53,430 nucleotides of DNA from a virus. Below, piece by piece: positions 1-9,327 of this stretch. The stretch lies in the IMG/VR virus record IMGVR_UViG_3300042312_000048, positions 1 through 53,430 of that record, one strand, 5' to 3'. The translations under genes were made by a program, and so were the position numbers. Position 1 is the stretch's first letter, and every line of letters begins with the position of its first letter. Below the pieces are notes generated by a model that searched no databases, was not told where the DNA came from, and saw nothing but the letters and a program-made list of their open reading frames with translations.

Positions 1-3000
1 AAGTCCAGTTAATGTTCCTAAACTTGTTACGTTTGGTTGAGCCGCAGTAGTTAGTGTACCTGTTAATAGAGTACCGCTTACGTTTCCTGCGCTAACATTA
101 CCTGTTACACTCAATGATGTTAGTGTGCCAACGCTAGTGATGTTAGGTTGAGCCGCAGTTGTTACAGTACCTGCTGTAGTTGCCGCACCTGTCAATGCAC
201 CAACGAATGTTGTTGAAGTTACACTAGTTAAACCTGCTACTGTAGTAACAGTGCTTCCTAATGTAAGTGCAGTGTTTCCTAAAGTTACACTTGCGTTTGC
301 TAATCTTGCTTGTGCTAATGTACCAGTTGAAATATTACTTGCGTTCAATGCAGTTAGAGCAGAACCATTACCAGTAAATACACCTGTGTTTGCAGTAAAT
401 GCTACTGCCGTCACTGTGCCATTTACACCTAAGCCAGTTAGTGTACCAACTGAAGTAATATTAGGTTGTGCTGCTGTTGTTACAGTACCTGCAACTGTTG
501 CTGCTGGAACTGTACCTGTCACGTTAGCGCCAGTAATTGATGCTAGATTTGCACCTGACAAGCCTGCTGCGAATGTTGCGCTTGAACCTACTAGGCTGTT
601 CCAAGTACCAGTTGTTACTGTACCCAATGCTGTAACTTGTGTCTGTGAAGCATTTACGCTAAATGTTAGATTAGAAAGAGTTAAGCCGGTGCCTGCAAGA
701 TAAACTTGTGAACTACTGAACTGAGCGAATTCAATATTAGAAGTACCGAATGTGATTGTTCCAGTAGGAGCATCAAGAACATATGCACTACCTTTGTTGA
801 CACTACCACCGCTTACAAAGAAGTAATTGTTGAGACTCAATTCATCGGCACCAGGACCGTATGAATCAGCATCAGTTGCACGGGTGATAACTGTCGTGCT
901 TGTGTAAGTATAGACACCGTTATGCGCGGCGTTTGCTTCGTTCTTGACTAATATACGAGTACCAACTGTTTGAACGTTTGCTGTATCAATCAAGTTGAAT
1001 GTACCAGTAGTTGTCAATGTTGCACCAACACCTGCTGTACCGTTGTTATAAGTGATTGTTCCGCCAGTAGCACTAGCCAATGTACCAGTTGTGGCTGCTA
1101 TTACACCTTCGTGGTATACAAGAGCAGTACTTGCTAAATCATCAACATATTGCTTAGTTGCCGCGTCAGTACTTGCTACCGGAGTTGCAAGGTTAATAAT
1201 ATTGTTGCTGGTCATATCTAGATTACCAGCAATACTGCTTACACCTGTACCAGTTACACTTAGTACACCTGTAGTTGTTAAGTTACCTGCCGCAACGTTT
1301 GCTGTTACTGCTAGTGAACTTAGTGTACCAACACTTGTAATATTTGGCTGAGCGTTAGTATAAACTGTACTTGCAACAAGAGCATTGCCTACTTGACCAG
1401 TTACATTGCCACCTGCTAGTTGTGATAAACCACTACCATTGCCTGTGAATACACCTGTATTTGCTGTGATATTGGCAGCAGTGATATTGCCATTTACACC
1501 GAGACCTGTTAGCGTACCAAGACTTGTTACGTTAGGCTGTGCGGCAGTTGTCAATGTGCCAGTTAATAAACTTGCACCTATCGTGCCGCTGTTTGCGTAT
1601 ACATTACCAAATGTACCATTACCTGTTACTGCTACAGATGTTAGAGTGCCTAATGATGTAATATTTGGCTGTGCTGCATCATTGACAGTATTTGCTACGT
1701 TGCTTGTTGCAGCACGTAAATTTGCTACCACTGTGGTTGATGAAACTACTAATGGAGCAGTGCCGGTTGATACGTTTGATATTAACTGTGGGGCAGTTAC
1801 GTTAGCACTTGCTAGTACTTGAGCAGTACCAAGATTGCCAACATTAGCATTACCTGTCGCATTTAATGTTCCTGCTACATTTACGCCTGTGCTTGTGATT
1901 ACTAATTCATTTGGCGTACCAGTCGCAGAAATGTTTATATTGCCGTTAGCAGTAATACTAATATTACTATTACCGTTCTGTAACAATCCGCTATTGATCG
2001 TAGTGATATTACCGGTAGTGATTATGGCAGTTGCCGCGCCGATATTACCTACGTTTGCATTGCCTGTAGCATTCAAAGTACCTGCAATATTTGCGCCTGT
2101 AGTTGTTACAACTAATACATTAGCAGTGCCGCCTACATCAAAATTGATGTTACCGTTTGCTGCAGGAATTGATATATCTGAATTTCCGTTGGCTAGATTG
2201 CCTACAAAATTTGCTGCTGTAACATTGCCTGTCACTGCTAGGCTGACTAATGTACCAACTGAAGTTATATTTGGTTGTGCAGCAGTATATACGGTGCCTG
2301 CTACTAATGCGTTTGCTACTTGACCAGTGACGTTACCACCTGCAATCGCGCTTAAACCACTGCCGTTACCAGTAAACACGCCTGTGTTTGCCGTGATATT
2401 AACAGCATCAATGTTGCCGTTTACACCAAGACCAGTCAATGTGCCTACTGATGTGATATTTGGTTGTGCTGCTGTATAGACAGTACCTGCGACAAGGGCA
2501 TTTGCTACTTGACCAGTGACGTTACCACCGGTTATTGAACTTAGTGCTGAACCATTACCGCTTACATTTGTGAATGCACCGCTTGTTGCACTAACATTAC
2601 CTGCACTTACGTTACCTGTAACTGTTAATGATGACAATGTGCCTACACTAGTAATATTTGGTTGAGCCGCAGTTGTTAGTGTACCACCTAATGTAGTACC
2701 GCTGATGCCAGTTGCGCTGACATTGCCTGCACTTACGTTACCTGTAACTGCTAAACTTGTTAGTGTACCGACTGAAGTGATGTTAGGCTGTGCGGCTGTT
2801 GCTAATGTGCCTGTCAATAACGTACCGCTTAGATTACCTGCGCTGACATTACCTGTTACAGTAAGTGCTGATAGTGTACCGACTGAAGTGATATTAGGTT
2901 GTGCCGCTGTTGTCAATGTACCGGTTAATAGACTTGCTCCAACTGTACCGCTGTTCGCATAGACATTACCTGCTGTTGCATTACCTGTTACTGCTAGGCT

Positions 3001-5004
3001 TGATAATGTGCCAACACTTGTGATATTTGGTTGTGCGTTTGTATAAACTGTTCCAGCAACTAATGCGTTGCCTACTTGACCAGTTACATTAGCGCCGCCT
3101 AGTGCTGATAAGCCACTACCATTACCTGTAAATACGCCAGTATTTGCTGTGATATTGACAGCAGCAATGTTGCCATTTACACCAAGACCAGTCAATGTGC
3201 CTACTGATGTGATGTTTGGCTGTGCTGCTGTGACTACTGTACCGGCAGTTGTAGCGTTACCGCTAAGATTTGCTGTTACGATATTTGCGCTAAAGCTACC
3301 GTCTGCGTTACGAACAACTACAGTATTTGCTGTGGCTGCTGTTGCTGTGTCATAGCCATCCAATAAATCTGCGTTTAAATTTGTTACCTTAGTAGTTGAT
3401 GCCACAGTCAATGGAGCAGTACCAGTTGCTACGTTTGATTCTAATGTTGAAGCAACTACTTTGCCTGCTGTATTAACATTACCTGCGCTTGCATTACCAC
3501 TTACAGCAAGTGATGATAACGTGCCTAGGCTAGTAATGTTTGGTTGTGCTGCTGTATAAACTGTGCCGGCTACTAATGCATTTGCTACTTGACCACTAAT
3601 ATTACCTGAAGGAATATTTGTCAATCCTGCTGCATTACCGAAATATACGCCGGCGCGCAAGTTACCATATGTTGAGAAAGTAACTACTTCGTTTGTTATG
3701 CTTGCTTGACTTGCTAGACCGAACTCTGCGTTGCTGACATCCCAGCCCATAAACGCAATTTGTGCCTGACTGTCATAATAATTTAGAGCAGAACCTACGT
3801 CTTTACCGCTGTTACTTGTTGGTGCTGCACCGTTTGGTCCTGTTTGTAACTGAATGATTGGATCTTCTACAGAGAATGTTTCCACGTTTACATAGACAAG
3901 ATTGCCATCTACTGTTAAGTTACCTGTGATGATTGCGTTACCACTTACTGATAGATTACCGCCTGTAGATAAATTGCCTGCGCTTGCATTTCCAGTTACA
4001 GTAAGTGAACTTAATGTACCTACTGATGTTATATTTGGTTGTGCATTAGTTGTCAATGTGCCAGTTAGTAAACTTGCACCGATTGTGCCACTATTTGCAT
4101 ATACATTACCACCGGTAATATTACCTGTAACTGCTACAGCAGTTAATGTACCTAATGATGTAATATTTGGCTGTGCTGCGTCTGCTACAGTATTTGCCAC
4201 ATTGCTAGTGGCTGCACGTAAATTAGCAACTACAGTTGTTGAAGTAACAACTAAAGGTGCTGTCCCTGTTGAAACATTTGAAATAAGTTGTGGTGCAGTT
4301 ACGTTAGCACTTGCTAGTACTTGTGCAGTACCAAGATTACCAACATTAGCATTACCAGTTACAGTTAAACCTGTTAGAGAACCAACACTAGTGATATTTG
4401 GTTGGGCAGCAGTATAAACTGTACCGGCAACTAATGCATTAGCAACTTGACCAGTGATGTTGCCTGCTGTAACATTACTAATGTTTCCACCTTCACCTTT
4501 GAGTGTTTGCGCGCCTATAGTACCAGTATTTGCCCATACATTACCTGATGTAATATGTGTTGTGGCGTTAAGATTATTGGCATCTAGATTTGCACTAACT
4601 GTAACTAAATTACTTGACTTGTTGAAAGTGAATGCTGCTGAACCACCGAATGATTCATCATCATTGAATTGAATTTGAGTGTTGCTACCACCTGGGTCAC
4701 TTAGATCCCAAGGTACGCCGTTTGAATATAGTAGGTTATCTGTTTTGACGTTGCCTGCTGCGATATTACCGCTTACTGTTAGAATGTTATTGTTGAAATC
4801 GTATGTGAATGCTGCTTCACCTGTTAAAGCAGTACCATTTATAAAGACTACTTGTGCGTTAGATGCGGCTACTGTTGGAAAATTTTCAACATTTCCATCA
4901 CTAGTTTTGACACTCAACGTGTCACTATCATCTAAGAAAATAGTACCTTTACCGGCTGGGGGTGTTGGTACTGTGTTCGCTGCGTTCTGTTTTAAAATTA
5001 GCAT
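1..5004 (-). CDS. Large repetitive tail-fibre protein, 3' end outside window
   Basis: The frame is open from an ATG at 5004 to the left edge, giving at least 1667 residues; the C-terminus is missing. The start follows AGGAG with 9 nt spacing. The N-terminus (MLILKQNAANTVPTPPAGKG, then a short IFLDDSDTLSVKTSDGNV stretch) differs from the other fibres here. The rest is built of degenerate repeats around AQPNITSVGTL and VTGNVSAGN, typical of beta-structured fibre shafts. Near residues 365-430 is a SVEDPIIQLQTG...KDVGSALNYYD module shared with the 9328-11526 fibre. Near residues 1280-1430 is a non-repetitive domain (DAATKQYVDD, then RILVKNEANAAHNGVYTYTS) shared with the 5739-9311 fibre. It probably forms part of a host-recognition fibre. 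Attachment site and receptor cannot be inferred. Confidence 0.8.
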   Translation of the reverse strand, partial: MLILKQNAANTVPTPPAGKGTIFLDDSDTLSVKTSDGNVENFPTVAASNAQVVFINGTALTGEAAFTYDFNNNILTVSGNIAAGNVKTDNLLYSNGVPWDLSDPGGSNTQIQFNDDESFGGSAAFTFNKSSNLVTVSANLDANNLNATTHITSGNVWANTGTIGAQTLKGEGGNISNVTAGNITGQVANALVAGTVYTAAQPNITSVGSLTGLTVTGNANVGNLGTAQVLASANVTAPQLISNVSTGTAPLVVTSTTVVANLRAATSNVANTVADAAQPNITSLGTLTAVAVTGNITGGNVYANSGTIGASLLTGTLTTNAQPNITSVGTLSSLTVTGNASAGNLSTGGNLSVSGNAIITGNLTVDGNLVYVNVETFSVEDPIIQLQTGPNGAAPTSNSGKDVGSALNYYDSQAQIAFMGWDVSNAEFGLASQASITNEVVTFSTYGNLRAGVYFGNAAGLTNIPSGNISGQVANALVAGTVYTAAQPNITSLGTLSSLAVSGNASAGNVNTAGKVVASTLESNVATGTAPLTVASTTKVTNLNADLLDGYDTATAATANTVVVRNADGSFSANIVTANLSGNATTAGTVVTAAQPNITSVGTLTGLGVNGNIAAVNITANTGVFTGNGSGLSALGGANVTGQVGNALVAGTVYTNAQPNITSVGTLSSLAVTGNATAGNVYANSGTVGASLLTGTLTTAAQPNITSVGTLSALTVTGNVSAGNLSGTLLTGTLATAAQPNITSVGTLTSLAVTGNVSAGNVSATGISGTTLGGTLTTAAQPNITSVGTLSSLTVTGNVSAGNVSATSGAFTNVSGNGSALSSITGGNVTGQVANALVAGTVYTAAQPNITSVGTLTGLGVNGNIDAVNITANTGVFTGNGSGLSAIAGGNVTGQVANALVAGTVYTAAQPNITSVGTLVSLAVTGNVTAANFVGNLANGNSDISIPAANGNINFDVGGTANVLVVTTTGANIAGTLNATGNANVGNIGAATAIITTGNITTINSGLLQNGNSNISITANGNINISATGTPNELVITSTGVNVAGTLNATGNANVGNLGTAQVLASANVTAPQLISNVSTGTAPLVVSSTTVVANLRAATSNVANTVNDAAQPNITSLGTLTSVAVTGNGTFGNVYANSGTIGASLLTGTLTTAAQPNVTSLGTLTGLGVNGNITAANITANTGVFTGNGSGLSQLAGGNVTGQVGNALVASTVYTNAQPNITSVGTLSSLAVTANVAAGNLTTTGVLSVTGTGVSSIAGNLDMTSNNIINLATPVASTDAATKQYVDDLASTALVYHEGVIAATTGTLASATGGTITYNNGTAGVGATLTTTGTFNLIDTANVQTVGTRILVKNEANAAHNGVYTYTSTTVITRATDADSYGPGADELSLNNYFFVSGGSVNKGSAYVLDAPTGTITFGTSNIEFAQFSSSQVYLAGTGLTLSNLTFSVNASQTQVTALGTVTTGTWNSLVGSSATFAAGLSGANLASITGANVTGTVPAATVAGTVTTAAQPNITSVGTLTGLGVNGTVTAVAFTANTGVFTGNGSALTALNASNISTGTLAQARLANASVTLGNTALTLGSTVTTVAGLTSVTSTTFVGALTGAATTAGTVTTAAQPNITSVGTLTSLSVTGNVSAGNVSGTLLTGTLTTAAQPNVTSLGTLTGL

Positions 5005-5049
5005 TTGTCAAATCTCCTACTATAATAGACACTCTCTACTATATTGTTG

Positions 5050-5057
5050 TATTTATC
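5050..5057 (-). promoter_or_regulatory. Putative T4-type late promoter (GATAAATA)
   Basis: The minus strand reads GATAAATA, one base from the T4 late consensus TATAAATA, 45 nt upstream of the ATG at 5004. The same variant occurs in front of several other structural genes in this window. Confidence 0.5.
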
Positions 5058-5068
5058 TCAATTCATTG

Positions 5069-5686
5069 TTATCTACTTGTGATCGCAGCATTATCGCCTA
5101 CATAAGACCAGCGACTATTTGTTGCGTCCCAAAAAACTAATTGTCCTATAGGACTACTATCATTTAGTACTGCTAGTTGTCCTAATACTCCTGTAATAGC
5201 TCCCAATTCTGCTTTACTATACGCAGGAAATCTAAAAAATGCTCCCACACTAATACTTCCTGGAACATTCATATTTCCTGATGTTTTATTAAAGGTAAAT
5301 CCGTTATTTCCTGCCGGATTACCTTGATCATTAAAACTTATTTGAGCGTTGCTGCCCGGTGCGCCTTGCCCGCTGACATCAACAAGTACGCCGTCAATTT
5401 CTAAATTACCATTAATGGTTAGCGGAGTACCAAATAAGCCTTGGTAATTTGATCTAATAGTAAGTGTATTGCCTTCGTCTACCACTATTGGCATGGGGTC
5501 AGCTGGTACCGAGGCTGAGGCATCAGCCCAACTTAAGGTACCATTACCGTTGGTGCTAAGGAAATAGCCACTATTTCCGCCGGATATATGTAGGTTGCTG
5601 ACATTGCCTAATGTTACATTGGCGTCACTGACAAGAATATTGCCGGTCGTCAGACCTTGTTTAACGTTAAAATACTTAGTAGTCAC
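5069..5686 (-). CDS. Short tail-fibre protein with N-terminus paralogous to next fibre
   Basis: A 205-residue protein in the fibre cluster. The start is GTG at 5686. No strong ribosome site is visible, but the start is supported because the N-terminus (MTTKYFNVKQGLTTGNILV) aligns with that of the neighbouring fibre (MAIKNFVVKNGLTVGN). It keeps one GNSGYFLSTNGNGTLSWAD module and one AQISFNDQGNPAGNNGFTF module found in the larger fibres, and lacks the long AQPNITSVG repeat tract. The C-terminal 55 residues (RFPAYSKAELGAITG..., GQLVFWDATNSRWSYVG) resemble short tip segments of phage fibres. It could be a minimal fibre, or an adaptor or tip built from the same modules. Family assignment is good; the specific role is inferred. 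Confidence 0.75.
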   Translation of the reverse strand: MTTKYFNVKQGLTTGNILVSDANVTLGNVSNLHISGGNSGYFLSTNGNGTLSWADASASVPADPMPIVVDEGNTLTIRSNYQGLFGTPLTINGNLEIDGVLVDVSGQGAPGSNAQISFNDQGNPAGNNGFTFNKTSGNMNVPGSISVGAFFRFPAYSKAELGAITGVLGQLAVLNDSSPIGQLVFWDATNSRWSYVGDNAAITSR

Positions 5687-5738
5687 AGTTCCATATATCC
5701 CTGTTATACTAAACCAGATTTTTTAGCCTAGTCTAATA

Positions 5739-8700
5739 TTATGTTTTTATATAACTACTTACAAGGTTCACATAGCAATTATCGCTACCTGAAGCCGCAT
5801 AAACAGTTACGTTTCCACTTACTCCATCAATATTTGCTGATAGTTCAATTAAGTCTGCACTTACATTAGAACATACTGAACCATAAATTGTAATATAAGC
5901 AGTTGTACCGTCATGTACAAGTAGAGTTTCAACTGACTGATATCCGTCGTCTCCGCTTGCGCTAATTACATACTTAGCAGTTCTCCAATCTGTCGGTGCA
6001 AATTGATCTATCACTGTTGCTGATGCGCCTACTGCAACGTTTGCACGATTGCTTGTGATACCAACTTGTACCTTGACGTTTCCACCAACAACTGCATTAC
6101 CTGAAGTTGTTAGACTTGTTAGGGTACCAACACTTGTTACGTTTGGCTGTGCTGCTGTTGTCAATGTACCTGTTAGCAAGTTTGCACTGACAAGATTTGC
6201 ACCGCTTAGTGTTGCTTCTGCACCACTCATTGATATATTGCCGTTTGCAGCAATAGTCAAGCTAGTCAAACTACCAACGCTTGTGACGTTTGGTTGACTT
6301 GCAGTTGTCAATGTACCAGTCAATAAATTTGCGCCAACTGTACCGCTGTTTGCAAAGATATTGCCACCAGTAATTGTACCACTTACTGCCAATGATGATA
6401 ATGTACCAACACTAGTAATGTTTGGTTGTGCAGCAGTTGTTAGAGTGCCACCTAATGTTGTACCACTTATATCAGTTGCAGTGATATTACCTGCTGATAG
6501 ATTAGCAGTTACGTTAGCGTAACCATTGATGTTTGCACCAGTGCCTGTAAACACAGCAACTGCACTATTACCTGCTACGCTGATTGTTACGTTACCGTTT
6601 GCTGCTACTGAAACATTACTGTTGCCATTAGCGATCAATGATGTGTCAATGCCTGTCAAGAATGCGCCATTACCGATAAAGTAATTTGCACTCAAGTTAC
6701 CGTCACTATTACGTAATGCGATAGTATTTGCTGTATTTGAAGTTGAACTATCAAAACCATCAAGTAAATCAGCGTTCAAGTTAGCAACTTTAGTTGTTGA
6801 ACTTACTAGTAACGGTGCTGTACCTGTTGATATATTTGATATGAACTGTGGTGCAGTTACATTAGCACTTGCTAATACTTGTGCAGTACCAAGATTACCG
6901 ACGTTCGCATTACCAGTTACACTTAGTGCGCCACCTGTTGTCAAGTTACCGGCAGCAACGTTTGCTGTTACAGTTAGTGATGACAATGTGCCAACTGATG
7001 TAATATTTGGTTGTGCTGCTGTTGTTAATGTACCTGCAACAAAGTTAGCAGTTACAAGATTACCACCGTCAACATTTGCTGCTGCTAGATTACCAGTAAC
7101 AGTTAGTGATGATAGATTACCAACACTAGTGATGTTTGGTTGAGCAGCAGTTGTCAATGTACCTGCAACAAAGTTTGCAGTCAACAAATTGCCTGCATTG
7201 ATGTTGCCTGCACTTGCATTACCACTTACATCAAGTGATGATAATGTGCCAACACTTGTGATATTTGGTTGTGCTGCTGTAGTCAATGTACCTGCAACAA
7301 AATTTGCTGTCAATAAGTTGCCAGCATTGACATTACCTGCACCAATATTGCCGCTTACAGTCAATGAACCAAGTGTACCAACACTTGTCAAACTTGAATT
7401 TACAATGTTTGCATTTAGTGTTGTGCCACTTAGGTTAGCAGCATTAGCAGTGATCGCAGTGTTTGCTGCTGCTGTCAATTGACCTTGAGCATTTACAGTA
7501 AATGTAGCAACATAGTCGCCATTACCATATGCGCCCGCTGTCACAGCAGTATTGCTTATGCTGAACTCTGTACCATTTAGTGTTAGACCAGTGCCTGCTG
7601 TATATGTACCAGCACCTGAGAATTGTACCCAGTTTACATTAGTTGTACCTACAGTTGTTACTGGATCAGTCATTACCCAACCAGTATCGTTATATAATGT
7701 ACCTTGTTGTATGAATGTGAAGTCACCGCCACCCATCTCAGTTGGCGTGTCAAAATCAGTTGCTCTTGTTAGAACAGTGCTGCTTGTATATGTGTAGATA
7801 CCATTATGTGCGGCATTTGCTTCGTTCTTGACAAGAATTCTTGTGCCAACTGTAGCAATGTTTACACCATCAATAGTTGCGTATGTGCCTGTAGTTGTCA
7901 ATGTTGCGCCAACACCGCTACTACCGTTATTATATGTGACAGTACCGCTTGATATTGTTGCTAATGTGTTTGGTGTTGCTGCTGCGCAAGGTGCATGTAT
8001 GTGCAAGCCTTCAACTGCCGCGTCAACATAACCTTTAGTTGCTGCGTCAGTGCTTGCTACTGGTGTAGCAACGTTTGATATTATTTTGCTCCATACATCA
8101 ACTGTACCAGTGCCGCTTGGTTTTAGTTCAATGTCTTGGTTACTTCCAGCAGCAGCGATTGTTACGCCTGATGTTCTACCAACAATCAAATCTGTTACAA
8201 CGTTTGCGCTTGTTAGAATGTTACCAGTTACTTCAAGTGCTGATAGATTACCTAAACTTGTGATGTTTGGTTGTGCTGCTGTTGTTAGTGTACCTGCAAT
8301 ATAGTTTGCAGTGACTAAGTTACCACCATTTACATTGCCTGCACCAACGTTGCCAGTTACATCAAGTGAACTTAGTGTGCCTACTGATGTTATATTTGGC
8401 TGTGCTGCTGTAGTCAATGTACCTGCAACAAAGTTTGCTGTCAATAAGTTGCCAGCATTGACATTACCGCCTAAAATGTTGCCAACTACTGCTAAGTTTT
8501 GTGATACGTTTACATAGTTTGCTGTTGCAAGATTACCAAGAGCAGCATTCTGTGAACTAATGTTACCACCAACTGTTAGAACATTTGATGTCTTGTTGAA
8601 AGTGAATGCATTGCTGCCGCCTAAGATGCCACCGTCGTTGAATTGAACGTCAGTATTTGCACCTTGTGCTGCGATATTACCTGTAATGTTGCCTGCTACG

Positions 8701-9311
8701 TTACCAACAAATGTTGGTGCAGTTACATTTGCTGGGAAAGCAACTACGCCGTTAGCATAGAAGTTTGTAACATTTGTATTTGCAGTGATAGTTAGGGCTG
8801 CACTACCTGAGTTGATATTGGCAGCATTTACATGACCAGTTACATTTGCATTGCCTGTTACTGCTAGGGTATCAGTAGCAGTATTGAATGTAAAATTAGC
8901 ACTTGCGCCAAAATCATTATTATTATTGAACTGAATCTGTGTGTTGCTTCCTGCTGCTTGCTGGAAGTCAACTGGACTACCGTTTGCATAGTAGTAGTTG
9001 TTAGTTAAAATTCCGCCAACTGCTGCATTACCAGTTACTGTGAGTGCGCTAAGATTACCAACACTAGTGATATTTGGTTGCGCATTAGTTGTGACCGTTC
9101 CTGCTGTAACCGATACGTTTGCATTTGGTACAGTACCTACAACGTTTGCACCTTGTATGTTGAATAATGCATTGCCATTGCCTTGGAAGAAATTAGCAAC
9201 TGCTAAGTTACCAAGATTAGCGTTTGTGACTGTAAGATTACCAGTAGCTGCATCAATTGTTGTGTTGCCTACTGTAAGACCATTTTTTACGACAAAATTT
9301 TTGATTGCCAT
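5739..9311 (-). CDS. Long repetitive tail-fibre protein
   Basis: A 1190-residue fibre. The ATG at 9311 follows AGGA with 9 nt spacing. The N-terminal MAIKNFVVKNGLTVGN element is shared with the short fibre downstream. About nine copies of a GTLTTAAQPNITSVGTLSSL repeat form most of the shaft. Residues about 420-580 hold a non-repetitive domain (DAATKGYVDAAVEGLHIHAP..., RILVKNEANAAHNGIYTYTS) also present in the 1-5004 fibre. The C-terminal about 110 residues (QFAPTDWRTAKYVISASGDD... ending SSYIKT) are clearly homologous to the C-terminus of the 9328-11526 fibre, so the two share a tip domain on different N-terminal anchors. Likely a virion host-recognition fibre. Confidence 0.8.
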   Translation of the reverse strand: MAIKNFVVKNGLTVGNTTIDAATGNLTVTNANLGNLAVANFFQGNGNALFNIQGANVVGTVPNANVSVTAGTVTTNAQPNITSVGNLSALTVTGNAAVGGILTNNYYYANGSPVDFQQAAGSNTQIQFNNNNDFGASANFTFNTATDTLAVTGNANVTGHVNAANINSGSAALTITANTNVTNFYANGVVAFPANVTAPTFVGNVAGNITGNIAAQGANTDVQFNDGGILGGSNAFTFNKTSNVLTVGGNISSQNAALGNLATANYVNVSQNLAVVGNILGGNVNAGNLLTANFVAGTLTTAAQPNITSVGTLSSLDVTGNVGAGNVNGGNLVTANYIAGTLTTAAQPNITSLGNLSALEVTGNILTSANVVTDLIVGRTSGVTIAAAGSNQDIELKPSGTGTVDVWSKIISNVATPVASTDAATKGYVDAAVEGLHIHAPCAAATPNTLATISSGTVTYNNGSSGVGATLTTTGTYATIDGVNIATVGTRILVKNEANAAHNGIYTYTSSTVLTRATDFDTPTEMGGGDFTFIQQGTLYNDTGWVMTDPVTTVGTTNVNWVQFSGAGTYTAGTGLTLNGTEFSISNTAVTAGAYGNGDYVATFTVNAQGQLTAAANTAITANAANLSGTTLNANIVNSSLTSVGTLGSLTVSGNIGAGNVNAGNLLTANFVAGTLTTAAQPNITSVGTLSSLDVSGNASAGNINAGNLLTANFVAGTLTTAAQPNITSVGNLSSLTVTGNLAAANVDGGNLVTANFVAGTLTTAAQPNITSVGTLSSLTVTANVAAGNLTTGGALSVTGNANVGNLGTAQVLASANVTAPQFISNISTGTAPLLVSSTTKVANLNADLLDGFDSSTSNTANTIALRNSDGNLSANYFIGNGAFLTGIDTSLIANGNSNVSVAANGNVTISVAGNSAVAVFTGTGANINGYANVTANLSAGNITATDISGTTLGGTLTTAAQPNITSVGTLSSLAVSGTITGGNIFANSGTVGANLLTGTLTTASQPNVTSVGSLTSLTIAANGNISMSGAEATLSGANLVSANLLTGTLTTAAQPNVTSVGTLTSLTTSGNAVVGGNVKVQVGITSNRANVAVGASATVIDQFAPTDWRTAKYVISASGDDGYQSVETLLVHDGTTAYITIYGSVCSNVSADLIELSANIDGVSGNVTVYAASGSDNCYVNLVSSYIKT

Positions 9312-9327
9312 TTTATTTTATCCTATT

